64,000 nucleotides of DNA from Petunia secreta (lineage: Eukaryota; Streptophyta; Magnoliopsida; Solanales; Solanaceae), in assembly GCA_029990175.1 (NCBI GenBank), contig JARKIP010000011.1, positions 23,100,001-23,164,000 of the forward strand, read 5' to 3'. Each line of letters begins with the position of its first letter. The first letter of the stretch is position 1. The notes under the pieces are model-generated. The model was not told where the DNA came from. It did not search any database and saw only the letters and a list, made by a program, of their open reading frames with translations. Shown in pieces: positions 21,006 through 33,085 of the stretch. The position numbers and the translations under genes are program-made.

Positions 21006-22430
21006 GTGTGCATTCAAGAGCCTCGAAAACAAAAAGCCGAGGACTCGACTATCGAGGAGCTGGAGTCTTTCATCTTATTGAAGGACTTTCCTAAAAGAAA
21101 GGTATTTGTCGGCTCGAAGTTGGACCCGGAGTCGAAGAAAGCGATCATTGAAGTTTTAAAGTCCAACAACGATTGCTTCTCTTGGTCTCATTCAGACATG
21201 ATTGGTATCAATCCAGAGATTATGACCCACAAGCTGAATGTAGACCCAAAGTTCACCCCGGTGAAGTAAAAGAAAAGACCTCACGCCGGGGTTAAAAAGA
21301 AAGCGATCGAAGATGAAACCACAAAGTTGCAAGAGAATGGTTTCATAAGGGAGGTAAAGTACCCCGAATGGCTGGCTAATTTGGTCGTCGTACCAAAGAA
21401 AAATGGAAAGTGGAGGATGTGCGTAGATTACACTAATTTGAACAAGGCTTGTCCCAAAGACTCCTACCTATTGCCACGAATAGATAGGTTAATAGACTCC
21501 ACGGCTGGACACAAACTATTAACCTTCTTTGCTGCTTATTCGGGCTACAACCAGATCCTCATGGATCCGAAGGACGAAGAAAAAACCTCATTCATCACTG
21601 ACCGAGGTACCTTCTGCTATAAAGTGATGCCCTGCGGTTTGAAAAATGCGAAAGCGACGTACCAGAGGTTGGTGTGTCGCATGTTCAAGGAGTATATTGG
21701 AAAATCTATGGAAGTCTACATAGATGATACGCTCATCAAGTCAATTTGAATGGAGGATCATCTGAATCACTTGAGGGAAGCTTTTGCTGTTCTAAGGCAA
21801 TATGGCATGAAATTAAACCCTGAGAAGTGTGCCTTCAGCGTAGGGTCGGGAAAATTCTTGGGAGTCATTGTCTCAGAACGAGGGATCGAAGCAAACCCAG
21901 ATAAGATCAAAGCCATCGAGGAAATCCCCAAAAAGTTTTCCGGGGTGAAAGAAGTTCAGCACTTAACTGGCCGAATCGCTGCCTTGAGTCGATTCATATC
22001 AAGGTCCTCGGAGCGATGCCATAAATTCTTCTCTGTTTTGAGGAAAAACAATCACTTCGAATGGACACCGAAGTGTAAAAAAGCGCTGAGAGATTTGAAA
22101 CGCTACCTGGCTAACGCGTCGTTGCTCGCCAAGCTGAAGGATGGTGAAGCATTGCTAGTTTACTTGGCTGTGTCCGAGGTGTCAGTCAGTGCGGTTCTGG
22201 GTCGGGAGGAAGATGGCAAGCAACAGCCCATCTACTATGTGAGCAAGACACTCCTCGATGCTGAGACCAGGTACCCACACTTGGAAAAACTGGCACTTGC
22301 TTTAATTGTTACTGCCCCGAAACTACGACCTTATTTCCAATGTCACCCAATAGCGGCAGTTTCGACCTTCCCCTTGAGAAGTATATACATAAACCTGAGT
22401 TATTGGAAAGGTTATCAAAATGGGCGGTAG
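21006..22430 (+). pseudogene. Tat-like reverse transcriptase, interrupted by stops
   Basis: Three consecutive same-lineage fragments are seen. 21006-21269 ends HKLNVDPKFTPVK before a TAA. 21327-21749 contains NLVVVPKKNGKWRMCVDYTN, AYSGYNQILM and the catalytic YIDDTLIKS before a TGA. 21750-22430 contains EDHLNHLREAFAVLRQYGMK, FLGVIVSERGIEANPDKIKA and VYLAVSEVSVSAVL of the classical RNase H. The catalytic aspartates are intact. At least two in-frame stops prevent a full polyprotein. Some stops could be C-to-T changes at methylated sites. Confidence 0.9.
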
Positions 22431-22978
22431 AATTAAGCGAATATGACATCACTTATCAACCCCGAACAGCCATCAAGTCCCAAGTCTTGGTTGACTTCGT
22501 AGCTGATTTTATCGTTGGGATCCTGCCCGAAACCGAAAAGGAGAACTCAATATCGAAAGGAACGGCTTTGGGACTGTGGATTCTTCACACCAATGGGGAA
22601 ACTAATTCCAGGGGTTCGGATTAGGCATAGTGCTGAAAGCACCCACCGGGGAGAAAATCAGGCATTCGGTCCGGTTAAAAAAAGTGACCAACAATGAGGC
22701 CGAATACGAAGCAGCCTTTGGCAGGCTTGGAGTTAGATAGAGAAATGGGGGTGGAAAGAATTGAGTTGAGATGCGACTCACAGCTGGTAGTAAATCAAGT
22801 GCTCGGTGAATACATGGCTCGAGAACCCAGAATGCAGCTATTCTTGGACCGAGCACAGAGGATTTTGGCCCAATTCCAAGAATGGCAAGTTAAACAAGTG
22901 CCTCGGGAGGAAAATACCGAAGCTGATTCCCTGGCAAACTTGGGTTCGGCGGTCGATGAAGCCCAATCGGGGGACTGA
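22340..22978 (+). pseudogene. Tat-like second RNase H domain
   Basis: After the classical RNase H, broken frames contain LWILHTNGE, then EAEYEAAFG, ELRCDSQLVVNQVLGEY and EENTEADSLANLGSA. These are the Asp, Glu and Asp positions of an additional archaeal-type RNase H. Tat-lineage elements are known to carry this second domain. Frames change near 22430, 22620 and 22694. Confidence 0.75.
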
Positions 22979-23087
22979 TTCAGTGGTTCGGTTGCTATCT
23001 GCACAGATGAGAGAGATGAAATTGCAGGTCAACTCGGTGGACCACAAATGGGATTGGTGGAGTAAGTTTATCTCTTAATTCAACTCG

Positions 23088-24181
23088 AGGACTGTCCCCC
23101 AAGATAAAAAGGAGGCCAAAAAGTTAAGGACTCAAGCGGCTTCGTACCATATGATCGAGGGTATTTTGTATAAGAGGTTGTATGGCGGCCCGATGGCCAA
23201 GTGGTTGGGTCCAAATGAGGCTAGATATGTGATGGCCGAGGTGCACGAAGGTGAGTGTGGCAATTGCTCAGGGGGAAAGTCTTTGGTGTGCAAATAACTA
23301 AGAGCTGGGTATTATTGGCCCACCATTAGCGCAGATGCAAAGGCGTTCGTACCAAAATGTGATAAGTGCAAACGCCACGCACGGATGATCCATCAACAGG
23401 CCCAATCTCTGCATTCGGTCGTATCGCCATGATCTTTTATAAAGTGGGGAATGGATATTGTTGGTCCCTTACTAAAAGGAAAAAGGTGGTGTTCGATTCA
23501 TCCTATTTTTAACTGATTACTTTACTAAATGGGTGGAAGCAGGAGCTCTCACCGAAGTCAAACAGAAACAAGTAATCGACTTCATTAGAAAAAACATCAT
23601 CTATAGGTTCGGTGTCCCGAGGGAAATTGTTTGCGACAATGGTAAACAGTTCATGGGAGCAGCCATCACTGATTTCTTCAAACAATGGGGGATCAAAAAA
23701 ATTGCTTCGACCCCTTATCATCCAAGTGCCAATGGTCAAGCTGAGTCTTCGAATAGGATTATAATCGAGAATCTCAAGAAATAGCTCGATGAGAAAAAGG
23801 TCCTTGGCCCGAGGAGTTGCCAGGCCTGTTGTGGGCCATGCGGACAACGGGGAAGAACAACACCAGTGAGACTCCGTTTTCACTTGCTTATGGTATGGAC
23901 TCCCTTATCCCCGTGGAGGTAGGCGAACCAAGTCTTCGGTACGCTCACACCACCGAAGATGCGAACCAACAAGCCATGCGCATAGAATTGGACTTGCTCG
24001 AAGAGAAAAGAGAGTTGACTTTAGTCCGACTAGTTGCTCAAAAAAGACAGATCGAAGCATATCTCAATAGGATGGCCAAACTTAGAGATTTTAAAGTTTC
24101 CGATTATGTGCTAAAGGATACAAACCAATCAACGAAGGAAGAAAACGGGGGAAAGCTTGTCACAAATTGGGAAGGACCTTA
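23088..24181 (+). pseudogene. Tat-like integrase, frameshifted
   Basis: The zinc-binding N-terminus is visible at 23150-23400 (VHEGECGNC and CDKCKRHARM) in a frame with stops. The catalytic core at 23509-23784 has DYFTKWVEA, the second Asp in VPREIVCDNGKQF and the Glu in ANGQAESSNR. 23817-24181 reads the C-terminal part, with PGLLWAMRTTGKN, FSLAYGMDSLIPVEV and NWEGPY. The frame is then cut by a solo LTR. It resumes at 26990 with RVKAIVGKGSYQIEDL and finishes near 27097. Confidence 0.88.
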
Positions 24182-26984
24182 TGTAACGACCCTCAAATAG
24201 TCGTTACGGGATCCGGGACCTCGATTTGCGTGTCGACAGTCCCAAAAGCTCCGTTAGGTCATTTATGACCCGTCTGTGAAATCTGAGTCGAAACGGAGTC
24301 CGTTTGATAGGTTTTCGAGAAAAGGATCCGTTTATGAAATTCCGGAAAGGAATTTGGCGTTTCGATAGGTCGTTTTGAGTAAACGAACCCCGATGGAAAA
24401 TCCGAGCGCACCGTTAGGTCCGTCTCGTCATTTATTCAAAATTGAAAACGGACCTCGTTTGATAGGACTTTTGATAAAGTCCCAATTTCGGAAGTTTAAA
24501 AGAGTTAAAAGAGGTTTCCGAGCTCGATTTGAGAAAATGAGTTCCGATGAGAGATCCGAAAGTTCTGTTAGGTTCGTATTGTCATTTGTGACTTGTAGCA
24601 ACTTTCAGAATTGGATTCCGAGGTCGTTTGGTTAAATTTCGCTATTTTGGCGAAAGTCGAAAATTGAACCTTTGCCGTGGGACCCACTTTTTGTGTTCTG
24701 GAGGTCCGAATTGAGTTCCGTCTTGACGAGCAGGTCACCCAAGTATTTTATGGCTTGTGTGCAAAATTTAGGATCATTCCGAGCTTCGTAGGGTTCCGTT
24801 TTGCCCCTAAAACAGTAGAAAATCTGGTGCGACTTTTCTGTTCTGTTTTGGCGCAAACAGCCGGATAAAAGCTGATTTTCCGGCCAATCCGTAAGGAATT
24901 AGGAAAAACTCAAAACATGAAAGTTGTAGCCCTTTGAGTTTTGGTTCTAATAGCTCCGGTTTCAGGTCATTTAGACATTCCTATCAAAAGTTATGATTCT
25001 TTCAAAAGAAGCTGTCACAGAGGCAAAAAAACTGCTATAAAAAGGCCATTTCGGGCCATTTCGGTTCATAACTTATAAAAATCATTTGGTGAGCTCTTGA
25101 GGCGATTTTTTGGGTATTTCTTGAAGACCCAATCATACTTACACTTAAGGTAAGCCCTTTCAATCCATCTTTATGTTGATTAATACAAGAATCAAAGGGT
25201 TGATTCTTGGAAATGGGTTAGAACTCTAGATTCTTAAGAATTGGGGAAAGACATCGAGCAAGGCTCGCATGTGGAATCTAAGTGTACTTTTGGACTCACG
25301 GGAGCGTGGGGAGTCCGGAAAAGTACATTTTGTAAATTTAGGGCTCGGCCCTACCCGGGGGCATTTTGGTAATTTTTACCCTAGGATGCCTATAGGCTTA
25401 AATAGCTATAATTGAGCACTCATATGTGCTATATCTTGTCTTAATAGACCTAGTGGAGAGTCCTTCGCGGACAAGGCGAGCGGGAAAGGAGATTCTTCCC
25501 GGCATTTGAGCCCGAATTTCGAGGTAAGTGAGACTTGACCTCTATTGTGCTTGTGGACTCTTCCTTCATGCTAGTATGCTTCATGTACGCATATATATAC
25601 CTAACAATGTTTAGGATTAATGATGTGAATTACCTGCTATTATTGTTTGTTATAAATAGCGAGATTGTGACTCGACCGAGGTATAAGCCGGTCTAAACGC
25701 TACGTCGAGGTAGCTTAAATTTATATCGTAGTAACGCTTGCTACGCCATGCTTAGATAGCAAGAACTTGGGACATGGCCGAGGATGTTGCCGGCATGTCA
25801 TGATAAATGTCTTGCCGAGGATTTTGCCGGCTTTTGTATGATATTGGTACTTGATTTGTTCACGTGCCGGGTTGGGTAGTGCTGCCTATACGTAACCTTG
25901 GGTTGGACGACATGGGAGTAGAGATCGTACCCCCAAACTGTGGTCGGGTTAACCTTCGCCTTACGTTCAGCTAGCATAACCAACTTGGGTTACGGTGACT
26001 GTGAAATATTATCGTTATTAATATTTCTGTTATTATTTCTGTTATTGTTATTAATGTCGTGGATATTAATACTGTTAGAGGGACACTTGACAGGGGGTGT
26101 GGTGTCGCCTATACTATGAGATGTGTCACACTTGACAGGGGGTGTGGTGTGGACACTTGATCTTTGAGATGTGACACACTTGACAGGGGGTGTGGTGTGG
26201 TCACTTGATTTATTGAGATACGACGCACTTGACAGGGGGTGTGGTGCGATCGTAGACAGATTTGAGATGAGCCAACGACTACGGGTCGTTGGTCTACTTA
26301 TTCATGATTGTGATAGTGACTTCGGGTCACGGTATATAGTTGATACTTAGTAGTGGTGTTGCTAGTCCATCGTAGGTCTAGGTTAGTCGGCACGGGAGTA
26401 GAGATTGGACCTCCAAACCGCCGCTGAGTTGACCTATGCCTTACGTTGGATGGGCATAATCCTTGAGACTTCTGGTTACTACTTGTGTGTATGGAATGTA
26501 TTACATCTATTTGTGATTTCACTACTTTATTGTATGATTACTATAGTATGTTGTTGCTTATGATGCATGTAGCGACTTGTCCCGCAAGGGTACCTTAGCG
26601 GGCCTGTCGGTGATCTTACTGGGCTTCGGCTCATAACTTACTCTGCTACGTGCGCAGGTCCTTCATCCAGTCAGCAGCCCGGACGTTAGCGATTCCCGAG
26701 GCTTCTGAGACTTTTGATTGAGGTGAGCCGACCACACAGACCGTGTGAGTCACTTAGAGATAGGACTCAGATTTCTTTGATGTATATTCATACTTTATTG
26801 AGTCACTCTTAGAATGCTACAATTCTTTTGTGGATATATTCTTTTGGACTTCACCCTTTTATATTTATATATCCATTTATGATCTTTTCACATTATTGTT
26901 CTTTTCCGCATCTTGTTTCATTGGTTCGCCTAGGAAAATGTTGTTTAGGTGCCATCACGAGCCCTTGGAAATTGGGTCGTGACA
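24182..26984 (+). mobile_element. Solo LTR of a Del/Tekay-like gypsy element
   Basis: A 2803-bp sequence starting TGTAACGACC and ending GGTCGTGACA, flanked by the perfect 5-bp duplication CCTTA (24177-24181 and 26985-26989). The host integrase reads straight across it. No internal region, PBS or PPT is present, so recombination between two LTRs removed the rest. Four spaced copies of acttgacagggggtgtggtg occur at 26085-26250, 45-49 bp apart. Confidence 0.92.
26085..26250 (+). repeat. Four spaced copies of a 20-bp motif in the solo LTR
   Basis: The motif acttgacagggggtgtggtg begins at about 26085, 26130, 26178 and 26227 with variable 25-29 bp spacers. It lies in the middle of the LTR and may be a regulatory repeat. 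Confidence 0.9.
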
Positions 26985-26989
26985 CCTTA

Positions 26990-27110
26990 CAGAGTCAAAG
27001 CAATTGTTGGGAAAGGATCTTATCAAATTGAAGATCTGCAAGGTGCACCCGAACCTTTAAATTGGAACATTTCCAATTTAAAGTGGTACTACTTCTAATC
27101 AAGGTAAATA
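26990..27110 (+). pseudogene. End of Tat-like integrase after the solo LTR
   Basis: RVKAIVGKGSYQIEDLQ and NWNISNLKWYYF followed by a TAA complete the integrase C-terminus of the interrupted element. This shows that the solo LTR lies inside that gene. Confidence 0.85.
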
Positions 27111-27537
27111 TTTCTTAACCTCTTTTAAATTTACCCACAGCCTCGAGTCGAACAATGCTCCTAAGGCTTCGGTCGAAATGTACTAACTCGCTCCTCATTT
27201 CATTTTGCTTGACCTTTTCAGGACGCAGATAAAACGACTTCCAGTGCTCGGATCTTCATCAAGATTCATACCGAACACTGGGGGGAGTGAGAGACGGTTT
27301 GAAACCGAGGTCGACACTAAGCCTCCCAACCGAAGCCTGTCTATTCGATAACCAGGGACTGACGAAGGATAGCATAGTACATTGTAATTACGCCCGATAG
27401 TGGCATGTTATCAATTTTGTTTTTACGCCCAAGGTCTACTTCGACTTGGCTTTATGTAAATAGCCGATTTCTGGCCCGTTTGATATTATCAATGAAGTAA
27501 ATTTGATTCTCTCTCTTTTATCTTGCATTCTGAAGCT

Positions 27538-27856
27538 ACTCTAAAGGCATCGACTCGAGAACGAGACGTCGTTCTAAGTTTGCATCGATTTCATTTTTAT
27601 TAAGTCTTGCAAACAGAACTGTTCATTTTAAGTGTTCGGTACATGCAAAAACTAACACTTAAGATGAGGAATACTAAGTCATTCCATTAACAAGCCCGAA
27701 GGCTAAAATTTACACATCAAAAGGACCCGAAGGCCCAAAGTATGAACAAAAGAGCCCGAAGGCTTACATGAACAGTTCTGTTTGCAAGGCTTAATAAAAA
27801 TGAAATCGATGCAAACTTAGAACGACGTATCGTTCTCGAGTCGATGCCTTTAGAGT
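27538..27856. repeat. 89-bp near-perfect inverted repeat
   Basis: The left arm 27538-27626 and right arm 27768-27856 are complementary over 89 bp with two mismatches and no gaps by direct comparison. The spacer is 141 bp. The right arm includes the last codons and stop of the antisense ORF (27850). The left arm is a copy of that end facing the pol side. The arms contain actctaaaggcatcgactcg and its complement. Confidence 0.97.
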
Positions 27857-29490
27857 GCGAGGTCATCAATGATAGCTTGAGCCTTTGCTGCCTTCTCTTC
27901 GGCCTTAGCAATATCTTCTTCCAAGTTGAGCTCGTCAGCGCAGCACTGCTTGAGATGCTTCAATCGAGACTTGATAACGGACCATTGCTTATCCAGCTCC
28001 GCCCTCTTGGCCTTGATCTTAGCTTTGTCTTTGCGATCAGCAATTTCGTCCCGAAGAGCTTCAACCTCGGCCTCACGAGCTGAAAGTTTGGAGGTCTCAC
28101 CCTCCAACTTTTGAATATGAAGTACATGTTTTCTCAGTTGCTCGTGGTGCTTCTTTGCTATCTCCTCAGACTTTCCCCTCGCTTGGATCAGCTCGGCGTT
28201 TAGTCTTGCAACTTCAGCCTCCAACCTCGAGTGCTCAACCTGGAAGCCATCATCGAGGGCTCTGATCTTCGCCTCGGCAGCCGACTCAGCATCATGAAGA
28301 TCAGACTAGGACTTGGACAATTTAGCCTTCAACTCAGCTATCTGCGTGTTGAAGCTATCCCTTTTCCTGTCCCACGAGCGGGCAACACGCCGGACCTCCT
28401 CATCTCTTATAGTCTCGACATCGAGGGCCCTCAATGACAGAACAAAGCCCTAAAAGGAAATCAACCAAAGAAATCATTATCAGCAACCGACCGAAGACAG
28501 AGATGCAAAATTAAGAAACAAGCAAACCTTAAAAGTTACTCTGAGAGCATTGGCGGCGATGGTGTGGTGTAGCTGGCCTGCAGAGAAAGTCTGCACGACT
28601 TTGTCTTCCACGGGGCCAAGCAAGGGCATAAGGCTTAGGATATCGCCTCGGTCGCTCGCCAAAAGGTTGGAAGAAGATGGCATTTCCAGCTTTCAAAAAG
28701 ACCCAATCGAGGAAGTAATCCTCGGGGGCTCGGGTTGTGCCCTGACCGTGCTGGTGCCAGCCCCCTCTTCGGCGACAGCAGTGCCAACCTCTCCGACTTT
28801 GGCTTTGCCTTTGGTTTTGCCTTTGGCTTTGGCAACTGCCGCTTCGGAACTGTACTCCTGGTCTTCGAGGTCAACAAATTCGACCTCCCTACGAACCTCT
28901 AAGCCCCCGATGGCTACATCGTCAGGCTCATCGATCAACCCTCGGTGCTGTCCCGCCATTACTTCGAGACGAGGGGAGGTCGTCGCCTCGGTGCGAGGAG
29001 CCAGAGAACGAGAGGGTTTCTTAAAAACCGCCCTCTTCCTTTTCACGCCTGCAAAGGGAAACATGAAAGAGTTTTAAGCAAAAGAATGAAGAGAAGCAAG
29101 AACCAATAAGTTAACCAAGGATGGTGATTACCTTTGGAGGACCCCTGGCTGGAGGCCCTTTTTGAAATTTTTGAAGACTTTGAAGCCTTCAACTCCTTCA
29201 GGTCACCTGCTAGACCCGTCACCGAAGCCAGATCATCATCTGACTCGGTATCTTCTTCGTATTTCTTCTTCTTCTTCTTCTTCTTCTTCTTCTTTTTGCC
29301 TTTCTTTTTGTTGATGGCACGGTTTGGAAAACCTGGTACCGAGGAGAAAGAGGTCAGCGATAAAATCAAGAAGAGTTGGGATAAACACTTATGCAGTAAA
29401 TTATTGATGACTTACCATGCCTTTTACATTGCTAACCGAAGTCAGCAGCCATTTTCATCCATGACCAAACGGGACATTTGCGGGCCCCGG
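27850..29490 (-). pseudogene. Antisense coding unit of the Tat-like element, 3' exons
   Basis: Read on the minus strand this looks like a spliced gene. Exon blocks are ...29416, 29332-29132, 29048-28528 and 28449-27850. They are joined by three introns of 78-83 bp (29333-29415, 29049-29131 and 28450-28527), each with GT...AG ends; donors are gtaagt, gtaatc and gtttgc. The product has a lysine-rich stretch from an (AAG)n run, a basic segment KRKRAVFKK that resembles a nuclear localisation signal, and a C-terminal heptad-rich coiled coil (EAEVEALRDEIADRKDK) ending DDLAL. Two in-frame stops, TGA near 28693 and TAG at 28306-28308, disable this copy. Some Tat elements are known to carry antisense ORFs; function is unknown. 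The N-terminus continues at 35700-36108. Confidence 0.72.
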
Positions 29491-32400
29491 TAACGGCCCA
29501 CTCTTAGAAGGAGATTAGGTCATTTATGCATATACACCTTAGTTTGGACACGGTCCTTGATACCGTTTCCAGGAATTAAGAAACCGCCCTTTTGTTGACG
29601 GGTTATTGAATCCCAACGACACTGCATATTATGTGATCGTGTGGATATTATAACGAATCTCAAACCATTTGCCATGTCAAATTTGAGAAGTTGACAATTA
29701 TGTCGGTTTATTTATATCTCAGATGTTGCATTGACAAACGGCTTGCGTCGTTATAACAATCACATGTGCGTGCAACTTGGCGATTAGGCCTATCTCTGGC
29801 ACAAAGAGGTACCTTATAGGGTAGGACGCGTTTGCATATTTATTTACGCTCAACTACTTGTGATTGTCACATGTTAATTGCTTGCCTTACTTTATTTGCT
29901 CAAAATGCGTTAAATACTAGGTGTTGCTTGCTTGTATGCAATCCTATGAATGACATGCAAACTATCTTAGTTACCCTTTGAGAGGTTTCTTTTGTTTTGT
30001 TTATTTCTTTAGCAAATGTTGGATTTGTGAAGTGGCTGAACACTCACCACGCAAGGGATTCGAGATTTGATTGATGGTAGACGCTCTAGCTCGTGGATGA
30101 TGCAGCACCAGAAGCTAATGGCATTGTTTGAAAGAACTTGGCAATTGAACTTAGTAGCATTATTTTCAATTTTAATTCAGATTGAGGCCCTGAATCGCAT
30201 TGTACTTTAAAGCTTATGTTAATCTGAATCAACTCATTTTGAATTTATAAAAGTTGAAATAAAATGCATCTCATTCTTATTATATTATTTACACTTGCAT
30301 TTGTTTCTGTTTCAAAATTAAAATTGATAAACCTGCCAAAGCTTTGCTTGTAACGTATGGCAAAACAACTGAACAATTTAAATCGATGCACTGAAAAGTT
30401 ATTGTCTGCGCTCTTTGGATATCGCAATACTGTTAGAACTTAACTGGGGCAGCTTTTATTTATTGGTATATGACGTTGAAGCAGTGATGCAGAACTACGC
30501 ACGGTCTGATTCCCAAGGAGGGATACGTAGGCTCCCCCATCGGGCTCGACCCTTTAGCATTTAAATTTTCATTTTCCCCCAAGAAGGACAACTGCAGCAA
30601 TTTTTGCAAAACGAGTTGGAGATGCGAAAGACAATAACTGGGGCAAATTTTGCAAGAAGCAGCATTGGTTATAATAGGCAGAGTCGGCAAGAATTTTGAA
30701 ATTGGTTAAGCAAACAGTGCAAAGTCTAAGACAAAGGACGTTCAATTTGTTTTAAAATATGTTACAAGTTTAAGTCAAGGCAAAATTTTCAAAATGCATC
30801 TTTGACTTCATTTGCATGCTTATTTCACTCGTTATATTGCATTAAAATATTTTATTTTGCCTCTATTTTTCAAAATCTATGCTATTTGAGTTCATGAGCC
30901 AAGTTTCTGAAAGCAATTCGCAAATCCAAGTCTAATGAAGACGAGGAAGCAGCAGAAGCAGCAAGATCAGGATGAAGTCTGCACAAAGCAAACGCTTCCC
31001 GCTCCCTCCCCAAAACTAACAATTTTTCTTTGAGCAGGAACATGAAAGCTTGCAATGAAAGGATCATTTGCACTATGGATGAACAATTTATGGAACGCGC
31101 ATTCAAAGTTTCCTTGCAGATTGCGTCACATTGTCTTTTTCATGACTTAAAGCGTTATGCTTTGCCATGAGTTATTGCCGAACAGGCGGCATTTCTACTT
31201 CTATGATTTTTATTCCCAAATAAGCAATGAAGCTGAGGCATGCGTTGTGTTTTCAAATCACGCCAAAATAAGCATTTTAATTGACAATCCACTCAAGGCC
31301 ATCATTGCCCGATTGTCTCGCCAATTGATTTATCAAATGGCTATTGCACTGATTACATTTCTGCACTGCTTTGATTTGCACTTGCTTTAAATCCTGCCTT
31401 TATATTTGCTTTAAATTAATGCCTTGCTTTACTTTTTAAGGTCAACCATCAATTTCTCGGAGATTATTCGTCTTGTCGCATATGCAGCTCAAATCTATTT
31501 CTTTCTTTTTCATTATAGCCTTTGCTTTATTATTCACTCGTTTTCCAACGTATTTACTTTAAATTTGCAGGAATTGAACATCAGATTCAATATGAACTGA
31601 AGGGAGCATTCAACACTTTGCATTACTATCAATACAAGCAACATGACCCGGTTTTTCTTATTTGTTTTGCATTATCTTGCCTTAATTAATCCAATTTGCA
31701 ACTTTGTTTCGCAGGTTGCTATCAAATTTAGGCTCGTTCGCCTTATAATTGAACGTTTTGGGCTCGTTCGCCTTATAAATGAACGTTTTGGGCCCGTTCG
31801 CCTTATAAATGAACAATTCGGGTTCATCCACCTGTAAATAGGATATGCAGGTTTATTTCAAGTTGCATTGGGACGCTGGAGGCTTCGTAACCAGATGTCT
31901 CATTTGTGTTATCAAGTGATTGGAGCACAATCCAAGATTGCGTTGCAAACTACCTCTTCATGATTAAAAGCATTATGCTTATCATGGTTTGTTGCCGAAC
32001 AGGCAACATTTATATCTTTATGACACGTATTTCAAAATAAACATTATTCTGAAACTTGCATAGATGATTGTTTAAGACAAGTCGGCTGAAGCACCGCTTT
32101 CGGAGTGTTTTGCGATGTCGGTTGTCTTGCAATATTGGCATGTTATATTTAAAATAGATTGATAGTTTAAGGCAAGTCGGCTGGAGCACCACTTTCGGAG
32201 TGCTTCGCGATGTCGGTTGTCTTGCAATATTGGCATATTATATTTGAAGTAGATGATAGCGATAGACGAGTCGACTTGAGACATTATGTCTCGTTAGTCA
32301 ACTTATCTTATGAAAGCCTTGCATTTTACGATTCGTTCTTGCTTTACTTATTGTCTTGCTTTACTGTTTCAGAATAAGGATCAGCCCAGAGGTTCTCCGG

Positions 32401-33085
32401 GCGGAGCGCCTCGTCAGCTGATTGAAAGAAGGACTTATTGATGATATCGCAACCCGCATTTACAATTTTATCACCTTATCTATTTCTTATTCCAATTATT
32501 ACAGTTTATTAGCAGTTTCATGCTTACCGTTTGTTGAGATTATTACAGGATTTTTAGCAGCAGCGTTTGGAGCATAACATGGAGCTTTTCTTAGCGACGA
32601 ACTGGGGCAATCGTTGATATGAGCTAGACTTGTCAACGAAGACCTGAAGAATCGCACCCGCATAAGTCATCAACCCTAGAGGTAAGTCTCTTGTTAACCC
32701 TGAGTCGGAGGTTTGAGATTGAAGACAAGATGGCTCGGTTATCAAGATGCAGTGGAAGCTATGTCCGTGTAAACCCCTCGTTATGGATGTGTCGTCGACC
32801 ACATTTTCATAACTTGGGTGATTACAAGCCTCTTTTCCCGTGCTTGAGTAGTCGTTGCTATCTCGTCTTTGATTCTCAAATCGCGTCGAACTACATATGG
32901 CCTGATTCTCTTTCAACCCAAGATATGTAGGCAACTCGGAAACCGGAGTTCGGCCATGTCCATAAGCCTCGCATTTTGATCCCAGGAATCAGATTCTTGG
33001 CTTTACCGTGACAAAATTGGCTTTCACGTCAACTTTCTTTACCCTGAAAACTCTTTCATCCTTTTCGGGTAAAGAGGGGCAGCTG

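Noticed and set aside
28550..29077. Plus-strand 175-codon ORF
   Set aside because: It is the shadow of the antisense coding unit, whose codon pattern, basic segment and intron borders make sense on the minus strand.
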